Shown piece by piece: positions 1 to 7,666 of a stretch of 56,501 bases of DNA. A program made the translations under genes and the position numbers. The notes below the pieces were generated by a model. That model worked only from the letters and a program-made list of their open reading frames with translations, searched no databases and was not told where the DNA came from. Source of the DNA: Bryobacterales bacterium (GTDB lineage Bacteria; Acidobacteriota; Terriglobia; Bryobacterales; Bryobacteraceae); assembly GCA_016789905.1 (NCBI GenBank), contig JAEUQC010000139.1, forward strand, positions 1-56,501, in the 5' to 3' direction. How positions within the stretch are numbered: the stretch's first letter is position 1; every line of letters begins with the position of its first letter.

Positions 1-369
1 ACCGCCGAACGCTTCGGCCTCGTTTTGAGCGGTCGTGACGAGCGTACGGACCCGCTGAAATCGACACGGGCTGCGGCCAAATATCTGAAGTTGCTCTATG
101 CTAGGTTTGGAGATTGGCCCTTGGCGCTAGCCGCGTACAACGCAGGGGAACACCGTATCCAGCTCGCGATAGACCGAGCGAACACGACGGATTTCTGGCG
201 GCTAAGGGAGGCAGGAGTGCTACCCCGGGAGACGCAAGCCTACGTTCCGGCCGTGTTGGCAGCTCAACTTCTCTCAAAACATCGCTCACAGGAAACAAGG
301 ACTGCGCATGATTTCAACGAACGAACCGATGGCAACGTCGTTTTCGCGCCATACCAAATCACAAGATGA
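1..369 (+). CDS. Lytic transglycosylase, C-terminal part (5' end outside window)
   Basis: The reading frame is open from base 1, so the gene begins upstream of the window. The visible residues give the second half of an SLT/MltD-type catalytic domain. They include the family hallmark LALAAYNAGE and, further on, the PRETQAYVP segment that lines the active-site groove. The catalytic Glu would lie in the missing N-terminal part. Such enzymes cleave the MurNAc-GlcNAc bond of peptidoglycan in the periplasm. The 3' end overlaps the following histidine kinase by 62 bp, which suggests the two are co-transcribed. The fold assignment is clear. The subfamily cannot be named from this fragment. Confidence 0.85.
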   Translation, partial: TAERFGLVLSGRDERTDPLKSTRAAAKYLKLLYARFGDWPLALAAYNAGEHRIQLAIDRANTTDFWRLREAGVLPRETQAYVPAVLAAQLLSKHRSQETRTAHDFNERTDGNVVFAPYQITR

Positions 370-1495
370 TTCGATTTCGATCGAAGATTCCGCGTTGACC
401 TTAGCGACGGAGAAGTCGCGAACAGCCCGGCGGGCGTTGGCATTCATCGTTGCCGGCATCGCGATAACAAGTGCCGGGCACTACTTGACGCCTCCGGAAT
501 ACCGGCTGTGGCACGCCATTTTTCAGCGATTGTACTATCTGCCAGTCGTCTATGCCGCAATTGCGTTCGGCTCGACCGGTGGAATTGTCGCTGGAATTGT
601 CGCTGGACTCCTCTACATCCCCCACATTCTAACCACGTGGTCCCACGAACACGACTACGCGATGGGGCAGTATGCGGAGATCTTCATGTTCCTCGCAGTG
701 GGCGGAGTAACGGGCGTGCTCTCTGACCGTGAGCGTCGGCAGCGGAAAGAGTTGCAGGCGACTGCCCAGCAGCTGAGTCGGGTGTATAGGGAACTTCAGA
801 ACACGTTTGAGCAGGTCAGACGGGCTGACCGGCTTTCTGCCATTGGTCAGCTCGCGGCTAGTTTGGCGCACGAAATTCGCAATCCGTTGGCCAGTATCGA
901 TGGTGCGGCAGAGGTCATGGAGGCTGCTCAGCAGCCAGAGGAAGTGCGCGCAGAGACGATGAGCATCGTCAGAAACGAGTGCTCCCGATTGAATCGCCTC
1001 CTAACGAGCCTCCTGGATTTTGCCCGCCCGCGGAAACCTGAATGGCGTGAGGTTGACGTTCAGAAGGTCATCGACTCAGTGACTGAGCTGGTGAAACACT
1101 CCGCGGGGAAAGGAATTCAGTTCGAGCGAAGGACCGGAGACCAACTCCCAACGCTTCGTGGAGACGAGGAGCAAATCGCGCAGGTAATGTTGAACCTGAC
1201 CATCAACGCCGCCCAGGCTATGCCCGATGGGGGGAAGATTACGCTCACAGCGGTAGAAAAGAACAATGGGATTTTGATTCAAGTTCGAGACGAGGGCGCT
1301 GGCATCCTGCCCGAACACATGGAAAAGATCTTCGATCCATTCTTCACAACAAAAGATACAGGAACGGGCTTAGGGCTATCGGTTGTCCACCAAATCGTAA
1401 CCCAATTGGGTGGGACCATCAGCGTGGCGAGCAATGAAGAACGTGGAATGACATTCTCGCTCTTCTTCCCCCCTTCCACCGGGGATGCGGCATGA
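308..1495 (+). CDS. Membrane sensor histidine kinase, NtrB-like
   Basis: This 395-residue kinase has an N-terminal membrane domain with hydrophobic stretches near residues 43-60, 76-106 and 124-138. A short coiled linker follows, then HisKA with the H-box SLAHEIRNPLAS (phosphoacceptor His188). The HATPase domain has an N-box (NLTINAAQAMPDGG), a G1 box (DEGAGI), an F box (FDPFFTTK) and a G2 box (GTGLGLSVV). The start at 308 has an AAGGA Shine-Dalgarno sequence 6 nt upstream; the ATG at 329 has none. The stop codon overlaps the start of the next gene (ATGA), so kinase and regulator are translationally coupled partners. The input signal is unknown, and no PAS or periplasmic sensor domain is visible. 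Confidence 0.93.
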   Translation: MISTNEPMATSFSRHTKSQDDSISIEDSALTLATEKSRTARRALAFIVAGIAITSAGHYLTPPEYRLWHAIFQRLYYLPVVYAAIAFGSTGGIVAGIVAGLLYIPHILTTWSHEHDYAMGQYAEIFMFLAVGGVTGVLSDRERRQRKELQATAQQLSRVYRELQNTFEQVRRADRLSAIGQLAASLAHEIRNPLASIDGAAEVMEAAQQPEEVRAETMSIVRNECSRLNRLLTSLLDFARPRKPEWREVDVQKVIDSVTELVKHSAGKGIQFERRTGDQLPTLRGDEEQIAQVMLNLTINAAQAMPDGGKITLTAVEKNNGILIQVRDEGAGILPEHMEKIFDPFFTTKDTGTGLGLSVVHQIVTQLGGTISVASNEERGMTFSLFFPPSTGDAA

Positions 1496-2868
1496 TCGGG
1501 AAACGAGTACTCGTGGTCGACGACGAGGAAAATCTCCGTCGAGTGACGCAGCTTAAACTCCAGCAAGCTGGGTATGAAGCGATGACCGCCAGTGACGGGC
1601 GACAAGCACTGGAGGTACTTGCGCGAAATCCCCACGACCTGATTATTACGGACCTGAAGATGCCAGGAATGTCTGGCATGGATCTGCTCCGAAGAGTTCG
1701 GGAGGATTATCCGGAAATCATCGTTGTTGTCGTCACAGCGTTTGGCACAATCGAGTCTGCCGTAGAGGCAATGAAACTCGGCGCCCACGACTACATCATC
1801 AAACCCGTAACCGCCGACGCTTTGCGGCTTGTGGTCTCTCGCGCGCTGGAGCACCACCGTTTGCAGGAGGAGGTAAAGACTCTTCGAACGGCAATCGATA
1901 GAAAGTACGGGTTTGAAAACATTGTCGGACGGTCCAAGTCGCTGCTCTTCACTCTCGATAATGCGGCACGCGCTGCTCAGAGCGACTCGACCGTGCTCAT
2001 TCGGGGTGAGACAGGGACAGGAAAGGAACTCCTGGCAAAAGCCGTTCATTTCAACAGCTCCCGGCGGGAAAGACCGCTTATCGTTATTAACTGCGGGGCC
2101 ATTCCAAAGGAACTCCTCGAGTCAGAACTATTCGGACACACGAAAGGCTCGTTTACTGGAGCGGTCGTCAACAAGAAGGGCAAAATTGAGATGGCCGATC
2201 AAGGCTCCCTCTTCTTGGACGAGGTTGGGGAGATGCCGCTCGATCTTCAGGTTAAGATTTTGCGGCTGATTCAGGAACGCGAAATCGAAAAAATTGGTGC
2301 TCCAAATCCGACGAAGGTGGACGTGCGGATAATCGCTGCTACGCACAGAGATTTGCAGGCGATGGTGGAAGACGGAACATTCCGAGAAGACCTCTACTAC
2401 CGGCTTGCCGTGATTCCGCTGACGCTGCCGCCTCTGAGGGAGCGGCCCGACGATATCCCGGAGTTGGTCGCAATCTTCTTTCGAAAGTTCAAGGAGCGGT
2501 TAAATAGACCTAATTTGAAGTTGCCCCCTTCGCTTTTGCCCCACTTTGCCACACATCGCTGGCCGGGGAATGTTCGAGAGTTGGAAAATGTAGTGGAGCG
2601 ACTGGTCGTCCTTGCTCCGGGCGATGAGATCACTGTGGAGGACTTGCCCGACTTCCTTCACCGAGAGCGCCCGACGCTTGAAGCTATCCACCTGGAATTG
2701 CCGCCTGAAGGAATCAGCATGGAAGCCGTTGAGCGTGAGCTTGTTGTCCGGGCACTACAGAAATTCAATTGGAACCAGACCAAAGCTGCGGAGTACCTCG
2801 ACATCAGTCGTAAGGTGCTCATTTATCGTATGGAGAAGTTCGCCTTAAAGCGAGACGGTGAGTTGTGA
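1492..2868 (+). CDS. Sigma-54-dependent response regulator, NtrC family
   Basis: This 458-residue protein has the three classic NtrC domains. The receiver carries acidic residues D10/D11, phosphoacceptor D54 (ITDLKMPG) and K104. The AAA+ domain has Walker A GETGTGKE (172-179), the sigma-54 contact loop GSFTGA (219-224) and Walker B LFLDEVGE (240-247). The C-terminal Fis-type helix-turn-helix is at about 430-455 (NQTKAAEYLDISRK). Phosphorylation by the adjacent kinase should drive oligomerisation and open-complex formation at -24/-12 promoters. A strong promoter of this type lies about 2.3 kb downstream at 5131-5145, with a palindrome upstream of it. I therefore infer that the divergent glycogen genes are its targets. 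Confidence 0.95.
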   Translation: MIGKRVLVVDDEENLRRVTQLKLQQAGYEAMTASDGRQALEVLARNPHDLIITDLKMPGMSGMDLLRRVREDYPEIIVVVVTAFGTIESAVEAMKLGAHDYIIKPVTADALRLVVSRALEHHRLQEEVKTLRTAIDRKYGFENIVGRSKSLLFTLDNAARAAQSDSTVLIRGETGTGKELLAKAVHFNSSRRERPLIVINCGAIPKELLESELFGHTKGSFTGAVVNKKGKIEMADQGSLFLDEVGEMPLDLQVKILRLIQEREIEKIGAPNPTKVDVRIIAATHRDLQAMVEDGTFREDLYYRLAVIPLTLPPLRERPDDIPELVAIFFRKFKERLNRPNLKLPPSLLPHFATHRWPGNVRELENVVERLVVLAPGDEITVEDLPDFLHRERPTLEAIHLELPPEGISMEAVERELVVRALQKFNWNQTKAAEYLDISRKVLIYRMEKFALKRDGEL

Positions 2869-2877
2869 TGCCCACCG

Positions 2878-4584
2878 CTAGCTGCCATCATATGCTCTCG
2901 CAACGTATTGGGATAGCATCCTTTGGGTGTTGAAGAACGATCCGTTGATAGCAATCGCGTGACGCATCACCTCGGCATACGCCGAGCGCTGCCTATAGAA
3001 CATTGGCACGATGAGAGACTCCAGCTTGTCATACATGGAGGCCGCTTCACTGGCTGAGTCTTCTGCGGCTTCTCCACCATGGCCAATCGCCCATCCGGTT
3101 ACCCCTTCCAAGCATCCTTCGATCCACCAGCCGTCAAGGATGCTGAGGCTTGGAACTCCGTTCAAGGCGGCCTTCATGCCGCTGGTGCCGGATGCCTCGT
3201 AGGGTCGCTGCGGTGTGTTCAACCAAAGATCGACTCCTGAAGTCATCCGGGAACCCCAGGTCAAATCATAGTCCTCGACATACGCGATTTGAACCTCACC
3301 CCGCAAGTGCTCCGCCGCCTCGAATATTCGCCGGATCAGCGCCTTCCCAGCTTCGTCTTTGGGGTGCGCTTTACCACCGTATATCACCTGCAAGGGTCCG
3401 ATATGCTTCGAGATCCAGCGCAATCGATCCGGATTCCAAAACAAAAGGTCTGTTCGCTTGTATGTCGCTGCGCGTCGTGCGAAACCGATTGTAAAGGCAT
3501 GGTCGTCCAAGGCGTGTCCAGTCTTTGTTTCCACTTCGGCCAAGAGCAACCTCTTCGATTCCATGTGAGCCTTCTCAATCTTCTCGACAGAAATCTTGAT
3601 TGCGTATCGCAGATATAGGTTGTCGTGGCGCCAGTCTGGCAAATGCTGATCGAAGAGTGCCCGGAATGCCGACGATGTCCACGTCGCGGCGTGAACCCCG
3701 TTGGTGATCGAGTGGATGGGATAGTGCGGGAACATGCTTTGCGAGATATCCCCGTGCTGCATCGCCACGCCATTCACGTATCGTGAGAACCGCAATGCCA
3801 GGAAGGTCATGTTCAGCGCTTCCTCTGGGCAACAGTGCGTGACCTCAAGTACGCCAGCCATATCTGGCCCCAGCACTTGGCGCATCTGATCCCGAGAGAA
3901 CTGGTCGTGACCGGCGGGAACGGGAGTGTGCGTCGTGAAAACACATTGTCGTCGAACTGCTTCCAAATCCTCTTGGGTTGCCGCGCCAAGGTTCGGGCCG
4001 CCGAGCCGTTGCTCCAGGAGCGCGAGGCTGAGCAGCGCCGCGTGGCCTTCATTCATGTGAAAACTCCGTATGCCCGTGTAGCCTAAACTTGCGAGCATCC
4101 GTACCCCACCGATGCCAAGAACAACTTCCTGGCACATCCGGTAGTACCCATCGCCCCCGTAGAGGTAATCAGTCAGTCGACGATCCCAGTCTGAATTTTC
4201 AGCCAGGTCCGTATCCAGTAGGAGCACCGGAACTCGAAAGCCCCCAATCCCCTTAATGTTCCAGTTCCACGCTCGGATTTGAACACTTCTTCCCGCAATG
4301 TTGACGGTGACTTTTGATTCGCACGCTTCGAGCGTCGCTTCGGGATTCCATTGGGCAGATTCCTCCGACTGGCGACCATGCCGGTCAAGCCTTTGCCGGA
4401 AGTATCCTTTGCGATGAACCAGCGTTACGCCAATCATTGGCACGCCAAGGTCGGCGCCTGATCGCAACGTATCGCCCGCCAGGACTCCCAATCCACCACT
4501 GTAGGTTGGTACTGATGGGTCAAGTGCGATCTCCATTGAGAAGTATGCAACCTCTGGCGTGGTCAGTGCGGACGATGTGTTCAT
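2878..4584 (-). CDS. glgP: Alpha-glucan phosphorylase (GT35, short form)
   Basis: This protein catalyses phosphorolysis of glycogen or maltodextrin to glucose-1-phosphate. It belongs to the shorter bacterial branch of GT35: about 568 residues, against more than 800 for the E. coli MalP/GlgP type. Visible motifs are the N-terminal VAYFSMEIAL and SGGLGVLAGD, the phosphate/glucan site FHMNEGHAALL, and the C-terminal GTSGMKAALNG with the PLP-site lysine region. I chose the ATG at 4584, which has GAAAGG 10 nt upstream. The frame extends to a TTG at 4602 without better support. The start is 38 bp downstream of the CBM48 gene's stop, which suggests an operon. The gene converges on the response regulator with a 9-bp gap. 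Confidence 0.92.
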   Translation of the reverse strand: MNTSSALTTPEVAYFSMEIALDPSVPTYSGGLGVLAGDTLRSGADLGVPMIGVTLVHRKGYFRQRLDRHGRQSEESAQWNPEATLEACESKVTVNIAGRSVQIRAWNWNIKGIGGFRVPVLLLDTDLAENSDWDRRLTDYLYGGDGYYRMCQEVVLGIGGVRMLASLGYTGIRSFHMNEGHAALLSLALLEQRLGGPNLGAATQEDLEAVRRQCVFTTHTPVPAGHDQFSRDQMRQVLGPDMAGVLEVTHCCPEEALNMTFLALRFSRYVNGVAMQHGDISQSMFPHYPIHSITNGVHAATWTSSAFRALFDQHLPDWRHDNLYLRYAIKISVEKIEKAHMESKRLLLAEVETKTGHALDDHAFTIGFARRAATYKRTDLLFWNPDRLRWISKHIGPLQVIYGGKAHPKDEAGKALIRRIFEAAEHLRGEVQIAYVEDYDLTWGSRMTSGVDLWLNTPQRPYEASGTSGMKAALNGVPSLSILDGWWIEGCLEGVTGWAIGHGGEAAEDSASEAASMYDKLESLIVPMFYRQRSAYAEVMRHAIAINGSFFNTQRMLSQYVARAYDGS

Positions 4585-4622
4585 TTCAAATCTGCCTTTC
4601 AACGTGCGAGGTGGTGGCTGAA

Positions 4623-4931
4623 CTAATCGCTCACGTGAATTATGCGGTTTAGCGTGCCGAAGGCGTTCTGGACATATCCGGCGGGCACTTCAGCGGACTC
4701 ACTCCCTCCTGGGTCGCAGCACCAGCAGCCGTCGACAAAGAACTTGTACTCGTGCTGCCCTGGCGCGAGCTTGAGTTTTGCAATCCATGACCCATCCGGC
4801 TCTCGCTCCATCCGGATGGAGGCGGGATTCCAATCGTTAAACGTGCCAGCAAGGAAAACGTCGCTCGCCTCCGGGGCGTATGTCTTGATTTCCGTGGACG
4901 GATCAACCGTATTCATCTTTGCCTTCTTCAT
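4623..4931 (-). CDS. Small glycogen-binding protein (isoamylase early-set / CBM48 domain)
   Basis: This 102-residue protein consists almost entirely of one AMPK-type glycogen-binding (CBM48/E-set) domain. The motif VFLAGTFNDWNP carries the sugar-stacking Trp, and GQHEYKFFVDG is the second signature. It has no catalytic domain, so it is probably an accessory protein that tethers enzymes such as the adjacent phosphorylase to glycogen. The start at 4931 is fixed by a perfect AAGGAGG 5 nt upstream (4937-4943, minus strand). The longer upstream frame to 5147 runs through the divergent promoter region and is rejected. This is the first gene of the phosphorylase operon. Confidence 0.88.
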   Translation of the reverse strand: MKKAKMNTVDPSTEIKTYAPEASDVFLAGTFNDWNPASIRMEREPDGSWIAKLKLAPGQHEYKFFVDGCWCCDPGGSESAEVPAGYVQNAFGTLNRIIHVSD

Positions 4932-4955
4932 GGAAACCTCCTTGAGGGTGTTCAT

Positions 4956-4971
4956 TGCACGTTGCCCACCA
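4956..4971 (-). promoter_or_regulatory. Candidate weak sigma-54 promoter for the CBM48-glgP operon
   Basis: Read on the minus strand, the sequence TGGTGGGCAACGTGCA keeps the invariant GG (-24) and GC (-12) at the correct 10-bp spacing. The -12 element is GTGC rather than TTGC. It would start transcription about 14 nt before the ATG at 4931, just ahead of the Shine-Dalgarno sequence. It overlaps a TGGGCAAC half-site, so it may instead be part of an activator site. Confidence 0.4.
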
Positions 4972-5029
4972 GTATGGACACCGGCAAACAGGCGCAATTC
5001 CGAGGATTGAGACTGTTGGGGGCCGCAGC

Positions 5030-5049
5030 GTTGTCCAAAATTGGGCAAC
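5030..5049. promoter_or_regulatory. Enhancer-like palindrome (putative NtrC-type activator site)
   Basis: The 20-bp inverted repeat GTTGTCCAA-AA-TTGGGCAAC has a single mismatch. Further copies of the half-site lie at 5072-5080 (TTGGGCAAC) and, inverted, at 4961-4968 (GTTGCCCA). The palindrome is centred about 90 bp upstream of the -24/-12 promoter at 5131-5145, the usual location for a bacterial enhancer-binding-protein site. It is probably bound by the Fis-type HTH of the regulator at 1492-2868. Confidence 0.65.
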
Positions 5050-5130
5050 CGCTGGACGCCTAGAGGCAGCATTGGGCAACGACGTTTCGTGGCCCGCCAA
5101 TTCCGAGCGGCAAATGCAGGACTTCGAGGC

Positions 5131-5145
5131 TGGAACTCATATTGC
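5131..5145 (+). promoter_or_regulatory. Sigma-54 (-24/-12) promoter
   Basis: TGGAACTCATATTGC matches the consensus TGGCACG-N4-TTGC: the GG and GC dinucleotides are invariant and the spacing is exact. Predicted transcription starts about 12 nt downstream, near 5157, leaving a short leader with GGAGG (5168-5172) before the ATG at 5181. It drives the uncharacterised gene at 5181-5615. Confidence 0.75.
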
Positions 5146-5180
5146 AACTGAACAATGCTGGAGGGAAGGAGGCTTACGCA

Positions 5181-5615
5181 ATGTCGAACCTCAATGATGA
5201 GCTAAAGTCGATCGCCCAAAAGCATACGGTTCGGTACGAGGTCTGGCCCCACTGGGAGATTCACGACGATACGCGCGTTATGGTCGGATTTAATCTTGAG
5301 TTGCTTGGCACGTATGAGCAAGGCCATTCGCCACTAGGGCCTGGGGCTCAGAGTGGCGGGCAGACGTACGAGGATTTGAAACGGATCGCATTTGAAATTC
5401 TGCCGAAAGAAGTGCGACCCTCCTACTACGAAATCGAGCCATTCGATCACGCCCTCCATGTTGAAGGGCGTGGACCAAACGAAGTCGTTCTGGTCATACG
5501 AATTCAGCATCGCGCCGAATTCTTTTCGCCGATTGATGCTTGCGAAAATCGCTGCTTGGCCGAGATGGAAGGCAACCTCAAAGCATTGGGAATAGCCGGT
5601 CGACGGCGGCACTGA
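5181..5615 (+). CDS. Uncharacterised 144-residue protein under a sigma-54 promoter
   Basis: I do not recognise this family. The product is soluble, with no signal peptide or membrane segment. It is rich in aromatic and acidic residues (YEVWPHWEIHDDTR near the start) and looks like a compact alpha/beta domain. The start at 5181 has GGAGG 8 nt upstream; an in-frame ATG at 5142 lies inside the promoter and is rejected. It is transcribed divergently from the CBM48-phosphorylase operon and shares its regulatory region. A role in glycogen storage or in the stress response of the adjacent two-component system is likely, but this rests on context alone. Confidence 0.7.
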   Translation: MSNLNDELKSIAQKHTVRYEVWPHWEIHDDTRVMVGFNLELLGTYEQGHSPLGPGAQSGGQTYEDLKRIAFEILPKEVRPSYYEIEPFDHALHVEGRGPNEVVLVIRIQHRAEFFSPIDACENRCLAEMEGNLKALGIAGRRRH

Positions 5616-5820
5616 TCAAGTTCTTTGTTGATACGTCACCGCTGAAGCTGCTTGATTTCGGCTTGCGTACCAGAACCGATGCCGGCCCGGGAGCGGCCCA
5701 ATGGGATGGGGATGACAAACCCGGAACCTCCACTGCGCTCCGGACGGAATTCGCGGCAACCAAGCTGCCGCACTCTGCTTCAATGGCAGTGAAAGTGCTG
5801 CGCGTCGACTTCAAGGCGCG

Positions 5821-5846
5821 AAAATCCCCGCAGACGCGGGGATTTT
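5821..5846 (+). terminator. Rho-independent-type terminator hairpin
   Basis: AAAATCCCCGC and GCGGGGATTTT form a perfect 11-bp stem around a 4-nt loop (AGAC), followed by a short T-rich tail. It lies about 200 bp after the 5181-5615 gene and just before the metal-efflux operon, separating the two units. The flanking A/T tracts would make it bidirectional. The rest of 5616-5820 holds no recognisable gene. Confidence 0.75.
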
Positions 5847-5892
5847 CGATTTTCGGACTGCGCCTACATCTGCCCCCCCGAATCAGTCTCAA

Positions 5893-5913
5893 TATCGACC
5901 GTGATTGTCGATA
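5893..5913. promoter_or_regulatory. Perfect 7-bp inverted repeat upstream of the metal-efflux operon
   Basis: TATCGAC-N7-GTCGATA is a perfect dyad ending 14 bp before the first start codon of the efflux operon (5928). Its symmetry and position suit a repressor or metalloregulator operator. No regulator gene lies next to it, so the cognate protein would be encoded elsewhere. Confidence 0.5.
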
Positions 5914-5927
5914 AGATGGTAGGGTAC

Positions 5928-6275
5928 ATGGTGAAAGCGCTCCGACATCTCGCCGCCACGTGGCTTCTCATTGTCGTGACCGCACATGTCGGGACGCCCG
6001 TCCTTTCCGGTTTGATGGGCAGCCCCACGCACCTGTCGTCGGGTTGTGAGCGTGCGGTCCTGCCGACTGGCCCGGACAACGTTGGTGAACACACCGCCAC
6101 CACCCATTCCGACGATGGCTGCGATGGGTGCTGCTTTTGCTGCTGTGCTCATCTTTTGCCGATATCTCCTGCTACGCTGATTCCTTCCGGTGACCTTGCG
6201 GTTGGTCCGGTCATGCAATCGTATTTCAGTCCAAGCCGGTGTATCCGGCCCGGCCTACCCCCCCCACGCGCCTAG
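5928..6275 (+). CDS. Small exported Cys-rich protein of the metal-efflux operon
   Basis: This product of about 115 residues has a signal-peptide-like N-terminus (MVKALRHLAATWLLIVV). It also has a dense metal-ligand cluster, CDGCCFCCCAH, preceded by His/Asp-rich sequence. The ATG at 5928 follows an AGGGT element and gives the best signal peptide; ATG 5916 and GTG 5901 are alternatives. It is the first gene of the CzcCBA-like operon. I infer a periplasmic metal-binding or metal-delivery role. No catalytic domain is seen and I cannot name a family. The last part of the frame is Pro/Arg-rich and less convincing. Confidence 0.6.
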   Translation: MVKALRHLAATWLLIVVTAHVGTPVLSGLMGSPTHLSSGCERAVLPTGPDNVGEHTATTHSDDGCDGCCFCCCAHLLPISPATLIPSGDLAVGPVMQSYFSPSRCIRPGLPPPRA

Positions 6276-6348
6276 ACTCCTGCGCCACCAAGCCACCAGC
6301 CGATTCGATCCCGACTGGTCGTCACCACATTTTGCTGGGAGTATTTTT

Positions 6349-7656
6349 ATGTGTTTCTCCGTCTGGCCGCAGCGCGCAGCGCGTTGCCTTGCGCCGGTTG
6401 TACTTCTTTATCTACCGCTATTCGGCGAATCCCTCCCGGATCTCCTTACGCTGGCCCTATCGCGAAATGGCGAACTGCAGGCCCTGCGGAAGCGATCCGA
6501 CGAGGTCCGTGGCCAGATCCGCCAAGCGAGACTGCGGCCCAACCCAAATCTCGACGTCAGTTATTCCAATGGCCCAGTCTTCGGCAGCGAAGGGGAAACG
6601 GACATCAGCATCGGTCTCTCGCAATCGATCGAGAGAGGGGGCAAGCGTCTGCGCCGAGTCAGTCTGGCGGAGGCCGAGTTGCACGAAGTCGAGTGGCAAA
6701 TCGCTGATCGTGAGCGGCAGCTACGCGCTTCGATTGCGGCTGCGTTCGCCGAGTGGCTGGCGGTAAGCCGCAACGAAGCAACCGCGCGCCGGTTGCTCGA
6801 TCTGACCCGCCAGAGTCTAGATCTCGTTATCGCCCGCGTCGCACAAGGGGAGGTGGCCGCGCTGGAGCAATCGCTGCTTCAGGTAGAGCTAAACCGGATC
6901 CAAACCGATCTCATACTCTATACGGGCCAACGGCAACGAGCATTGCTTCGCCTGCGAAACATCTGCGGCATACCCGACAGCGAGGCGCCCCAACTCAATG
7001 GAGACCTGCTCCAACTGGCTGCGGCGCTTCCACCAGCGGACAAGGCCCCCGAAGAGATCACCGTGGCACTTCAAACGCGGCCCGACCTGGCGGCGATGCG
7101 CGCGGCTGAAGTTAGCGGCGACCGCGCCGTAGAGTTAGAGAAGAGCGCAGCGGTCCCCAACATCACCGCATTTACCCGCTACTCGCATCAGCATCAGAGT
7201 TCGGATGGCTTTGGCTATTCAGCCGCACGGCCCATTGGGCCGCTCAGCCGGGTCACAGACCGTGACAATATTCTCACGGGAGGGGTCAGTGTCGCACTCC
7301 CGTTCAAGAATCGCAATCAGGGAAATATCGAGGCGGCGGTTGCCCGGAAGGATGCGGTCCGCCTCCGCCGTTCCTACCTGGAGCAATCGATAGAACGCGA
7401 GGTGAGCTCAGCGCTCCTCCGCGTAGCCGCCGCCGAGGAGGCGTACCGCCTCTTCAACGAGGGGGTCGTGACGTTGGCTGAGAGGAATCTTACCGTCATT
7501 CGCAAATCCTACGAACTCGGCGAGATCCGCCTGCTCGACGTGATCAACGAGCAGCGCCGGCTGATTGAAATCCAGCGGACTTACACGGACGCGTTGAAGG
7601 AACGGATTCTCGCTCATATTGAGCTCGACTTCGCCCGTGGCAAAGCAAGGCAATAA
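6349..7656 (+). CDS. czcC: Outer-membrane efflux protein, TolC/CzcC family
   Basis: This 435-residue protein has an N-terminal signal peptide (ending around LPLFGES) and the two outer-membrane-efflux (OEP) repeats of the TolC fold. Typical segments are RPNPNLDVSYSNGP and GGKRLRR in the first repeat and FKNRNQGNIEAA in the second. It forms the outer-membrane exit duct of the tripartite RND pump encoded downstream. The ATG at 6349 follows GGGAG and opens the signal peptide; the longer frame from 6190 only overlaps the upstream gene. The next gene starts 10 bp after the stop. Confidence 0.9.
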   Translation: MCFSVWPQRAARCLAPVVLLYLPLFGESLPDLLTLALSRNGELQALRKRSDEVRGQIRQARLRPNPNLDVSYSNGPVFGSEGETDISIGLSQSIERGGKRLRRVSLAEAELHEVEWQIADRERQLRASIAAAFAEWLAVSRNEATARRLLDLTRQSLDLVIARVAQGEVAALEQSLLQVELNRIQTDLILYTGQRQRALLRLRNICGIPDSEAPQLNGDLLQLAAALPPADKAPEEITVALQTRPDLAAMRAAEVSGDRAVELEKSAAVPNITAFTRYSHQHQSSDGFGYSAARPIGPLSRVTDRDNILTGGVSVALPFKNRNQGNIEAAVARKDAVRLRRSYLEQSIEREVSSALLRVAAAEEAYRLFNEGVVTLAERNLTVIRKSYELGEIRLLDVINEQRRLIEIQRTYTDALKERILAHIELDFARGKARQ

Positions 7657-7666
7657 GGAGACATAC

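Noticed and set aside
5784..5798. TGGCAGTGAAAGTGC, resembling a -24/-12 promoter
   Set aside because: The -12 element is GTGC, it is followed within 25 bp by a strong terminator, and no gene starts at the right distance.
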